DNA of 64,000 bases, from NCBI RefSeq assembly GCF_049306965.1, contig NC_133193.1:18095501-18159500 (forward strand), given 5' to 3'. Shown piece by piece: positions 1 through 11,000 of the stretch. Numbering within the stretch: the stretch's first letter is position 1; every line of letters starts with the position of its first letter. The stretch comes from Danio rerio. Taxonomy: Eukaryota > Chordata > Actinopteri > Cypriniformes > Danionidae. The position numbers and the translations under genes were made by a program. The notes under the pieces are model-generated. The model was given only the letters and a program-made list of their open reading frames with translations. It ran no database searches and had not been told where the DNA came from.

Positions 1-255
1 GAAGGAATACCACCAGTGCCTGGTTTATGTTTTAGGATGAATCAGAAAGTTGCTAGTGGGTGCTTAGAAAACAAGACACCTATATGCAAATGAAATAATG
101 ACATACAAGTTCATATTTGAGATTTACATATATAAAATATTATATATGCAACATATATTTTGAAATATTGCAAAAATGTCTGCTTTTATTATTATCTTTT
201 TTAATTTTTGAATTACAAATTTGGTGGAAAGCACAAAAAAATATTAAACATAAAG

Positions 256-1290
256 GGCCCAATCATACACCCGGCGCAATGTCGTTTTGAGGCATTGCGC
301 CACACTCTTTAAATAGCAAATGCATTTGCGCTCATATGTGCGCCCATAGGCGTTCTGGTCTGAAAAGGAAGGTGTTCTGAGGCGCATTGCTGGCGCGTTG
401 CTTTTTTGAGAAACTATAATAGATTTTTCATTAGACCAAAATAAACCCGGTCTGAACTCTTACACACTGCTTAATAGCCTACAATATATATATAAATATA
501 AAGGATTAAACATATTATTTTCTAGCCTACATAAATATGAAAAACCACTTTTTTTGTCTTCTTCATCTTGGGAGGCTTTTTCAGTTCATTCATAACAATT
601 TGCTTTTGTGTAATGCTATTACTATTAGCAGTATTATTTATTATATCCATATTTATATTTATTTTATTGAAAACAAGCTTAGATTTGCCCACCTGCAGGT
701 TTTAGATCACAGGGCACAGCATGTGTTTTAGGATATAACTCAGGTTTTTGAACACACTTCGTTATTATTGTTCATTTATTCGTTTGCTGGAAATAAGAAC
801 TGAATTTAGAAATAGTTTTGAAATGAATATTTGCACTTAACAAACAAAACTAATTATTTATAGGCTACTTGATGTCTGTGCGTAAAGGTTTCCTTATCCA
901 AGAGCGAAAGTGAAAGTAGATCGATTATCTCTCATTCTTGCGCGGTAGATGCTCTGTTTAACTGTTTTCTGTGAAAAAAAAAAACTGTTAACTGTTAACT
1001 GTTTGCTTGTTAAATGCTTAGTTTTTCCACTTCCACTTACTTTACGTCCTGTAAATAGCAAATGCGCTTATGGCGCTACGCAGCTGGCTCCTAAACGGAA
1101 TGGGAGATGAGACTCTGATTGGTTTATTCTCAAAACACACCTATAACTCATTAAGAAAATAAACTCAATCCTCTTAGACCATGCGCCACAGCGCAAAGCG
1201 GATTTTCCCGTCCTTATATTAGCAAAAATGCATTCTGACATGCCCTGAACGCGTTTGCGTCCTGCGTTTTGTGCATGGACCGTCAAAATA
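256..1290 (+). mobile_element. Non-autonomous DNA transposon, GC-tract family, copy A
   Basis: An approximately 1 kb repeat whose two ends are rich in GCGC/GCGCA words, while its middle is AT-rich. The same sequence recurs in reverse orientation at about 51600-52990: the end near 1190-1260 (GCGCCACAGCGCAAAGCGGA region, then a stretch resembling GCATTCTGACATGCCCTGA) and the middle near 880-960 both align there. No long reading frame or transposase motif is visible, so it is non-autonomous. The short reading frames inside it are not gene-like. The superfamily is not identified, and the edges are estimated from where similarity to copy B fades. Confidence 0.5.
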
Positions 1291-1841
1291 GATGTTTAAT
1301 AACAAAATGTTTAATTACAAAGGAAAAAAAAAGTTTGCTCTATCAATTTAGCAATTTATCTGCATAAAACGGCAGTCTGTGTATATCTACAGTATGGAGA
1401 ATACATCCAGCCAATGCAGGACCTGAGAGAGGATCACATGAGCTCTACTAATTACCAAATGTATCATGGTCAGAGATAAATTAAAATAATAATAATAAGC
1501 ATATTTTCATTATTAATCAAAAGACAATAAGCTTGAATCAAAATTGAAATTTAAAAATTTCCAAATTGCAGAAAAAAATTGGTATTTCAGTTTTTTGTGT
1601 GCTAGTCTTTTCCCCTTTGCTCTTGTTTTCACATTCTGCGCTTGCGTATGCCATTCATGTTTAACTTAAATCATGCCAGGTTTCAGTGTTATATTGGTCC
1701 ACTAGTTGAGACTGAAGCCTGCTGCTTGCCAGACAGATGAAGGGGGAGTTTTTATTTTTGATTCATGTTCATTATCTTTTGATACATTCCCTCATTGTTT
1801 CTTATTTTGCTCAATTTTTACACGTGTTTTCAATTTTGGGG

Positions 1842-2075
1842 CAGCACAGTTGCTAAGTGGTTCGCACAGTCACCTCACAGCAAAAAGGATGCTGGTTCGA
1901 GTCCCAGCTTGACCCTTTCTGAGTGGAGTTTTGCCCGTGTCTATGCGTGAGTGTCCTCCGGGTGCTTCACTTTCCTCCAGAGTCCAAAGACATAGTGGAT
2001 CCGCTGTTTAAAACAATTGCCAAAGAACTTGGTGATTCATTCCGCTATGGCGACCCTGGATAGAGCATTATTTTT
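1842..2075 (+). repeat. DANA-type tRNA-derived SINE, diverged
   Basis: The segment begins with a degenerate A-box-like start (GCAGCACAGTTGCTAAGTGG). It then carries a perfect pol III B box, GGTTCGAGTCC, at 1894-1904. Next come the DANA body words TCCTCCGGGTGCTTC and CAGAGTCCAAAGACAT, and the 3' module ending in CATTCCGCTATGGCGACCC. This order matches the zebrafish DANA (mermaid-like) SINE as I recall it. The body is shortened and mutated, so it is an old copy. A 68-codon reading frame over it is not a gene. Confidence 0.8.
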
Positions 2076-2160
2076 TTTTTATTTGAATATTATTATTATT
2101 TTTTATCTGTAAACTGTGATTTGTGACATTAACCTGACATTGGGTTATTTGGTCAATCAC

Positions 2161-2555
2161 AATGTCAGGCTAACTTAACAAATCAATTTCAGGCTAATGT
2201 AATAAACCAATGCCAGTCTGATGTCAGAAACCGGTGTCAGTCTAACACAGAGTTGCCTAAACTCGTTCCTGGAGGGCCAGTGTCCTGCATAGTTTAGCTC
2301 CAACTTGTTTTAACATACCTGCCTGGAAGTTTTTAGTATACCTAAAAAGAGCTTGATTAGCTTGTTCAGGTGTGTTTGATTGGGGTTGGAATTAAAATAT
2401 GCTGGACACCGGCCCTTCAAGATCGAGTTTGTGCATTCAAATGTCAGGCTGATGTCACAAACCAATGCCAGACTGGCTTTACAAACCAATATCAGGAGGA
2501 TATCACAGTGATGTCACAGGCTGATTTCCAAAACCATAGTCAGACTGCAAAAAAA
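2161..2555. repeat. Degenerate 24-bp minisatellite interrupted by a MITE
   Basis: Tandem units of 24 bp of the type AATGCCAGTCTGATGTCAGA+AACC run from 2161 to about 2247 and again from about 2438 to 2555, roughly eight units with heavy divergence. The two halves are separated by a hAT-like MITE. Because 24 is a multiple of three, the array gives a false protein repeat of eight residues in one frame (CQADVTNQ, CQTGFTNQ and similar), which should not be read as a gene. Confidence 0.8.
2248..2437. mobile_element. hAT-like palindromic MITE
   Basis: It starts CAGAGTTGCCTAAACTCG and ends with an approximate inverse (GATCGAGTTTGTGCATTC). It also has internal inverted segments: GAGGGCCAGTGTCCTGCA near the left end mirrors CTGGACACCGGCCCTTC near the right, and a central part ends in CTTGTTCAGGTGTGTTTGAT. 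This is a common zebrafish non-autonomous hAT-type family in my recollection. No coding capacity. The right boundary is approximate and a clean target-site duplication is not visible. Confidence 0.6.
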
Positions 2556-2822
2556 GTAAAAGTAGGCTAACCTAATTAATATTTGTAATTTGTTACTTCT
2601 GGACGTGTACATAGGCCACAGTTTGTTTGTTGGTTAAATAAACAGTACGTTTAAGTTAATTGCCTACTTTAATTTTCCCTTTATATTTTTCATTAAAAAT
2701 TTTTAGGCCTATATAGGCTGGAATATTTATTATAACAAATTATCATTTTTCTTGGAAGTACAGCCATACAATCTAGCAAATGAAAGTCTACAATAACTTA
2801 CATTTTATCTAGATTCTAGACC

Positions 2823-3880
2823 AGGGGTACCAAAACTTTTTCTTATGAATGGCCAAAATCCAAGCTTGATTGAGAGCTGTAGGCTGAAGGTAAATATAGC
2901 AAACTGTAGGGTGTAGCATTGAGTTGCCATGGGTAATTTATTAATTTATTTCATAATAATTTTAAAAAAGGAAAAGATTACTTCAACCATATACTAATGC
3001 ATAATCTAATTTTAAAAAAATGTTTTTTATTTTCACGAACTTGCCTTGATTTGCACACAAGATCTTCTGCTGTGTGCCCTGTGCGTTAAGTGACACAATG
3101 TATACATTTAAAAAAAAAAATCTTTCATTTACAACAGTGGTTATCGTGGTACGTGTACCACTAGTGGCACGTGGACTGCCTTCTATAGTGGTACGCAATC
3201 CAATATGTCATACATGCAACATATTTAAAAATGTATCAAAAATGGTTAATTTATTAATATGATGACATATAGCCTGTATTTATGAGGTCCAAGCACCATT
3301 TCCAGGTTTTGATGAATAGGATACTATAGGTTAACACTTTACATTTAAGTACAGGAGATTCTTTAAAATTTTTAAGAACAGTAGCCTTCCATTTTCAAAG
3401 AACTTTTAGAAGCACATTTTAATTTAAACACTGACATTTTATTTTGTTTGTTTGTTATAAGCACATCAGTGTTAATGTTCAAACTATTTATAAGGTTCAA
3501 AGTGGCCAATAATAATGAATATTATTAATAATAGTAATTAATCTGCCACGTTTTTAAACTGTGCAGAGCTGTAGCTGCTTAATTGGGTCTACTACGCTAC
3601 TGTATTTAAATACTGGTCATATGGTGGTAGCCTACTTGGAGAGACAATTTTTTTCTGAGGTGGTACTTGATGAAAAAAGTTTGAGAACCACTGATTTACA
3701 ATATTTAATTGTAACATTTAATTTCATTTTTGTTTGTATTGTTTTTTGTTGTTGCTTTGTAGCTCAAAAATAAAACAAACAGGAAAAGTTGATCTGTTGG
3801 GCATTCCCCAACCCTTCCCAATCATGGAGGGCCAAACCAAAGGATACAAAGGGCCAAAGGGCCTAGTTTGGGCATTTATG
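2823..3880. mobile_element. hAT-like repeat (outer element), carrying a nested insertion
   Basis: The left end CAGGGGTACCAAAACTTTTT and the following segment (AATGGCCAAA, GCTGTAGGCTGAAGG, GAGTTGCCATGGGTAATTTA) recur at about 47823-48000, so this is a dispersed family. The similarity is interrupted by a second, complete element at 3135-3693. The right end probably lies near a GGGCCTAGTTTGGGCATT stretch at 3860-3880, but this is inferred. No transposase frame is present. Confidence 0.5.
3135..3693. mobile_element. hAT-type MITE with perfect 8-bp target duplication
   Basis: The termini are CAGTGGTTATCG at the left and GTTTGAGAACCACTG at the right (inverted: CAGTGGTTCTCAAAC). The element is flanked by an exact 8-bp direct repeat, ATTTACAA, at 3127-3134 and 3694-3701. 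An 8-bp duplication with CAG...CTG ends is the hallmark of hAT transposition. It is 559 bp long and non-coding. It lies inside an older repeat of the same superfamily. Confidence 0.85.
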
Positions 3881-4092
3881 TTAAATGGGATGTAATCTCT
3901 TGATGTAAATGATACGATCGTTGTATGATCAACCGTTTTGTTTTTGATCAAATAATGTTTTTTTTTTTAACTTTCACATGAGAAAAGTAAAAATGCACAA
4001 GAAGACCATTCCAATATATAAAGCCGATGTGGTTCACAATGTGGAAAATTACTAACAACGAAGTCCTGACAAATACAAATCAAGTTCCTGTG

Positions 4093-4100
4093 TGACGTCA
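4093..4100 (+). promoter_or_regulatory. CRE palindrome in the eif4g2 promoter
   Basis: A perfect TGACGTCA sits just before the start of the eif4g2 5' leader. No TATA box is visible nearby, and the local sequence (4090-4190) is richer in CpG than its surroundings, as expected of a housekeeping promoter. That CREB/ATF factors bind here is inference from the motif. The transcription start probably lies within the next few tens of bases. Confidence 0.55.
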
Positions 4101-5029
4101 AGCAGTCAGTCAGGAGGAGCCCGAGCTCAATATTTCTCCGCCACAGCGAGCTGCAATCGTGCCTGACCGGTTATCTTCTCAATCCTCTCAAAAGCATATC
4201 TATTTTCATATTCACCCTTTTTCTCTTTAAAAAGAACAAAACCAAAAACAAAACTGAGGTTGCCTTAGTAAAGGTAAGTTTCTGTTATTTAACATAAGAT
4301 AAAATGGCTGCTGTTGTTAGTGCGTGAATGTAGAAAATGGCGTCGCTGTAGAACAAACACCTGAGAACGTTTTTGCCTTTAAAACCTAAAACAAGTTAGC
4401 ACATGTGTTAGTCATTGGATAGATTCATTTATGTATATCTTATCCTCTCTCCGTGTTTTAAGGGGAGTACATTGTTACGTGACCACTAACCGCATGCTAG
4501 CTAACTGTTACGTTAGCTATTACGCAAAAGCTGTTATTAACTGTAGTAAAAATATTGAGTTATATTCGTTGCTGTCTTGTGTTTAAATGATGTGATATAT
4601 GTCGGGTTTAGAAAATGATATAGACCGAAAGTAACAAGATATGGCTTGTTTGTTGGTTTTTCTTTGTTATCTCGGTTACTGTGTTAGTAAGCTATCGTAA
4701 AGATTTGGCCTCTTTTGTCATGAAAGGAGGAAACGACAAGCTTAACGTACTATTTAATGGCAGAATAAAATATTTTTAAAATATTACATATGCATAAAAC
4801 GTGATTAGGCCTATTCATCTTTGGAGGAAGAGTAAATCTCTGAACAGACTAGTAATTATTACATCGTGTGTGTAATACGCAGCGATTGTTAAACAAGTAA
4901 TTTTCTCACGTTTCCTTAACTTTTTTTCTTTCCCTGTTTTCATCCTTTCTTTCTCCAACAGTTCGGATTTCCCCACCCCGCCCTTTGATAATTATTCTTT
5001 TGAAGATTCTTCGTTGTCAAGCCGCCAAA

Positions 5030-8000
5030 GTGGAGAGTGTGATTGCAGAAGGGGGTGCTTCTCGTTTCAGGTGAGATTGAACATCAAGCATTGCCATTGG
5101 ACTTAAACATATTTCTTAACGTTTGAGTCATCAATACAAGCAATACTGTGTAGTTAAAGAACATGGGAATCTACATCATAGATGTCTTATTAAAGGACCA
5201 GCTCAAGAGCACACAAAATCCATCACAAAAGGTGGTCGTTTTGTATTGATTCTTTTTTTTAAATAATGTCTAATAATAAATCCACCTAGTATTTAAATGT
5301 TTACAACCACAAAAAGCACACTACATACTCATTACAGTATTCAGGTTTGTAAATAAGAGGTGCTGGTGCTACTAAAATATTATATTATAGTTACATCTTG
5401 AACAGAGATCATTTGCATAAGTGTTACATATCATTTCACCTTTATGTAAAACTGCTTAATGTTAAAACATTGTCAGACGCAAAACAAGGAAGCAGGTGAC
5501 TGGCCAGAAGGAACTTAAGTGTGCTTGATCTGAACAAATATCAAGAAGTTTTTTCCTACCTTATTTGTGGTGTGAGCACTTGCAATTCAATGCAAATTAG
5601 TTGATGTAACTAATATTTATAATGATTAAAGATTTGAATTTGTTTACCCTATCAAATTTCACAGAAGTTAGCAGTGACAATGGCAATGAGGGATAAAGCT
5701 AGTGTTTAGATTCAATGTAGATTTACCATGTTAACCTATACATACACCTCTTTGTTTAGCTTCTTTTTGAGGCACCCAAAAAAAATGGGTTTTCCCCAAT
5801 GCTGAAGCTTATCCCATACTATAATCTGTGGGTCACAGATGAGTACTTTTTTTTCCCTGCATCATAATAAGTTTAAATGAGTAAATTTATGTACAAAAAA
5901 AAATTATTCAAGTATATATTTTTAGTGGAAATAAAATGTCAAAGCAAAAATACTGGTTGTATTAGTAAATTGTGACTAATTATGAATATTTGTAAGCGTT
6001 TTTGTATATTTTGGGGCTGTACTGTGATTTTTAAGAGCCATCAAATTGTTTAAATCTAAAAGTGCCTGGCAAGATTATTTCAGATACTTTTTTTTTTTTT
6101 TGGTTTATGAATTTTTGTGGCTTTGAATCACATTTTTGTTGTCATCTTCTGTAAATTATTTTAAAAAAATATTAATATTTTTGAGTGCAACTTTTCAGAT
6201 TAAAACAGCATGTTTTTATTATAAAGCAAAAGAAATGGCAAAATAGAATAGTTTGTTGTACTTCAATTAATAATTAAATATTTTTTCATATTTGACCCAT
6301 GCATAGGTCTGCTCTCATATTAAATTGCATGAACATTGTGTAATGACTGGCATTTCTCTCCATCGCACACTGATTCAGTTGCGTTTTAGACCCAAGCATC
6401 TGCATTGACGTCGCACCAGTCGCCTTGAGCAAGTGGACAGTTCAATCGATTTAACTTATCTCATGACCGAGGGGTAAAGCTTTTGCCTGAATTTTTAAAA
6501 GGATGTTTTGAATTGAAAATTACATTATTTGACTGTTTTTAAACAAGATGGGGAACTCTTTGATGGGTGTCTTAAAATGTCTTGCACATTAAAAATAAAA
6601 AGTGGTGTTGCTTTTTGTCTAGCTATTTAGCTGAAACTTTTTAAACTGCTTTCTACACCAACACAAATTGAATAACCATAAACCAGTTCTAAGTATTTCT
6701 TAGTGGTGGTTGTGTGATTACCCTTCTTATCTACAATTGTTTTTATTCTAGTGCTTCTTCGGGCGGAGGAGGAGGTAGGGGTGCATCTCAGCACTATCCC
6801 AAGACTGTCGGCAACAGGTATGCTTTGTTAAATTTAAGAACATTAAAACTTTGTAATGTACTTCAGAGACTAATGGCTTGTTTGCTCTTGTAGCGAGTAC
6901 CTGGGGAAAACCCCAGGGCCTAGCGTTCAGAGATGGGTTCCTTCACGAAGCACTAGACGAGATGTCAACTCCTCCACTGAAAAAGAACATCACGATGCAA
7001 TATTTAGGAAAGTAAGAGGGTGAGTGTCCTTAAGGAGCATAAATGCACACTTCAGCAGCGATGGAGATTAAAGAAGGCTCTGTTTCTGAGCTTTTGTTTA
7101 TTGTGCTCATTGAGTCTTGTGAGCATGTTTTTGTGCTTGTCAGCTGACGCTCTCAAGCTCAAAAAAGCACAAATCTTTGTGATAAACAGCTTTTTTTTTG
7201 TTTGTTTATTTGTTTAAACTGATATGAGATGTTCATTTGTCTTCTCTCTCTTTTAGCATACTTAATAAACTGACCCCTGAAAAGTTTGACAAGCTATGCC
7301 TTGAGCTTCTCAATGTGGGCGTAGACTCTAAACTTGTCCTCAAAGGAATCATCTTGCTGGTGAGCGGGTTTTGCATTCATTTTTTGATTTAATTATAATG
7401 TCAATCTTCTGTGGCTTAAGTTCCCTTAAATAAGTTAAATTCTTATCATTTGAAATCATTATAATTAAAATATTATAAAGTATACAAGCCTGCTTAGACG
7501 TTAATAATACGCCAGCTTATAAAAAGTTTCAGTGCTTAATGTAATAATTAATAGTCTTAAAAGCTGCTTTTGAATAAATATATGTCATGCATTACTGTAA
7601 TCTGACTATATTGTTCTCTCTACCACAGATCGTAGACAAAGCCCTAGAAGAGCCCAAATACAGCTCACTCTATGCTCAGCTATGTCTGCGTTTGGCAGAG
7701 GATGCACCAAACTTTGATGGCCCAACACCTGAAATCCAGTCATCACAAAAGCAGAGCACAGTAAGTACATGAATGTACTAAACTTGTTTATTTACATCAT
7801 TAATGTATTGTAAAAATTCCCAAAAAGAATTCTCAATTACCCTCTAGTTTTGTTACTATTCATTATACTGTCTATTTGCCTGCAGACTTTCCGAAGACTT
7901 CTAATTACCAAGCTTCAAGATGAATTTGAAAACCGCACCAAAAATGTTGACCGTGAGTCATTTTATTTCTTCCATAACCTAGATGTTTTGTGCTAATTGC

Positions 8001-11000
8001 AAAGCATGATTTGTGTCCAGTTTCTAAAATTGAAATGTGTGTCTGCATTTAGTCTACGACAAACAAGACAACCCTCTCACCTCTGAGGAGGAGGAGCAGC
8101 GTGCCATTGCCAAGATCAAGATGCTTGGCAATATCAAATTCATTGGGGAACTCGGCAAACTTGACCTCATCCATGAATCTATCCTTCATAAGTGCATCAA
8201 AACAGTATGTATTAGTTGAACTACATGATGTGATTTGGTTAATAGTGAGTCAGTGATTTTAAGGGGGTCATCACTTCTACTTTATCTGTAGCTTTTGGAG
8301 AAAAAGAAGAGGGTCCAGCTCAAGGACATGGGAGAGGATCTGGAGTGTCTCTGTCAGATAATGAGGACTGTGGGGCCCAGACTCGACCATGAAAAAGCCA
8401 AGGTACAACCTGACCCACTGAACTTTTTTTTTTTTTTTTTTCAGCATCGGTTGAATAGATTGATTAAAAAGGCCTATTTATACATGCTTTTTATTAATCT
8501 TTTTTTTTTTTTTTTTACTTTCAAGGATAAAAAAAAAAAGCTTTCTTTACGAGTCTTGATTCAAACACAAACCCAAAAAATACCTCTTAAAAGAATAGGT
8601 ATAAATGTGAACGGGTCTCGCCATCTGCTTGTGTTCCTGCCAATTAGAATGCCATATTAGTAGTGGGGTATAGAGTATAATGCTAGTTTAATGCCTTTCA
8701 GATGTTAGACAAGTTTTTTAAAGCTATCAAGATATATAGATTTTTATTTGAAACATCATTGCATTTTATATTTGAGATGCTAATGGGCTGATTTATGGTG
8801 TTCAGGGTCAGGCTTTTAGCTATAAAGTTGTTGCCTTTTGAAAACTGACAGATTGGTACAGTTTCATTGTGACTTTTTGGAAGCAGTTTTACCCATAGCA
8901 CCTTGAAGGCAAAACAAATCTTCAGACAGAGGCAGACTTTTTTTTCCTGCAGGAGTTTTAAGTGGATGATATATTCATTGAGTAGCTTAAGTGTAATTTG
9001 AGCATGTTCTCTCATACGCCTCTGCTTTCCCCACAGTCTTTAATGGATCAGTACTTCGGCCGTATGCAATCCTTAATGAACAACAAGGATTTGCCTGCGA
9101 GGATTCGTTTCCTACTGCAGGACACAGTGGAGCTGAGAGAGAACAATTGGGTTCCTCGCAAAGCTTTCATCGACAACGGACCAAAGACGATTAACCAGAT
9201 TCGTCAAGATGCAGTGAAGGTAAGCCAGTTACATTTACACAAAACTACAAATATCTTAATGCTGTTAGAAGTCACTGATTCTTTTATTAGAAACCAAAGC
9301 ATTGGTTATTATAATTGTTTATCTTTTCCTTTTCAAAGGATTTGGGTGTTTTCATTCCACCCATGAACCAAGGAATGAGAATGGACTTCTTCCTAGAAGG
9401 CCCCTTTATGCCGAACAGGATGAAACTGGATAGAGAAACTCTGGGTGGTTTGGCTGATATGTTTGGTCAGATGCCAGGTTAGTTTAGCACCTGTTGTATT
9501 CATCAGCTTCATCTAGATTGAATTTTCCATGTGTTGTTCATCTTTCCTGTATAACTATCTGCAGGTAGTGGCATAGGGACTGGTCCAGGTGTAATCCAGG
9601 ACAGGTTTTCGCCCACTCTAGGACGTCATCGAACAAATCCTCTTTTCAATGGCCACATGGCATCCCAACCCCAGTCCCAGTTTGACTTGGGTATGAAGCC
9701 TTTCATGAAGTCTAACCAGGTATCAGAGGGCTGTTTTTTTTTCAGCAACGACATCCATCATTTGCATTTTTTTTACAGTTTAACTGTTAGTATTAGATTA
9801 CTAAATTCCTATATCTTTAGGGACAGAATCAGCATTTTCACAATCAAAACCAGAACCATCTGAATCAGCAGCAGGCTCAATCAAAGGACATGCCTCCACG
9901 CTTCAAGAAGGGGCAGATGAATGCAGACGAGGTAAACCTAGACACATTAAACTCCAGAAAAACCAAAGCACCCTGTGATTATAAAAAGACGCGTTATTCT
10001 GAGGGATTCCACTGGTTGACAGTTTCTTTCTTTCCATCTTACTGTTTTTTTCTTCCTTTGCTTTACCTCCTCTCTATGCTGCTCCTCCTCTATCCCTCAA
10101 TCTTTAACTGCCAGCCAGTCCGCTGATTGCGATTATGAGATATGAGGGTGTAACCTGTCACCATAGTCTCAAATATGAAATCTTGATGAGTAACCTAACA
10201 GTGTTTTCTTGTGATCCATTCTTTCAGATCAGTCTTAGACCTGCCCAGTCGTTCCTTTTGAATAAAAACCAAGTGCCAAAACTGCAGCCCCAGATTCCCA
10301 CCATGATTCCTCCCAGCGCTCAGCCTCCACGAACACAAACTCCACCACTCGGACAGGTAGAAATCTCTATCAGCTCTTTTTGAACATTTTTAGTTGGAAT
10401 TGATATTTATTTAAAACTACTTTTTATTGTGCATTATAAAAATTCATGCTGTTCTTTTTTAGCCTCCTCAACTTGGACTGAAAACCAACCCGCCTCTGAT
10501 TCAGGAGAAACCCCAGAAGACTACTAAAAAACCACCACCTGCTAGGGAGGAACTGCTGAAAATGACTGTGGGTGTTTCTAATATTGTAAAACGTTTTATT
10601 TCTGTGGTTTTAAGAGACTTTATAACAGATTACTTGTTTTGAATACAACAGGAGAACATTGTGACCGAGTATCTGAACAATAGGAACATGGAGGTCGCTG
10701 TCAGCGGTGTGAGAGAGATGAAAGCTCCCAAACACTTTCTGCCAGAGATGCTGAGTAAGATCATACTGTGTTCACTGGAAAGGACTGATGAAGACCGGGA
10801 ACAGGCTAGCACTCTTATTAACACACTGCGTACCGAGGGCTTCATCACAGGGGAACACTTCATGCAGGTAACTTCCTTTTGCGAATTAATTTTTTTTTTC
10901 TCAATCAAAAGGTTTGTCGAGCTTTTCACTGTTAATTATATGTGCTTTTGTAAGCAGGCTCTGCTGAATGTCTTGGATCAGTGCCCTAAGATTGAGGTAG

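Noticed and set aside
1894-1904. B box suggesting a tRNA gene
   Set aside because: No cloverleaf or anticodon arm can be formed. It is the tRNA-like head of a DANA SINE.
2370-2570. 66-codon frame with eight-residue repeats (CQADVTNQ type)
   Set aside because: It is the translation of the 24-bp minisatellite and part of a MITE. There is no start context or splice support.
8295-8660. 121-codon frame starting MEKKKRVQLKDMGEDLECLC
   Set aside because: Only the first part is eif4g2 coding exon 8292-8402; the rest reads through the intron with poly-T and poly-A runs.
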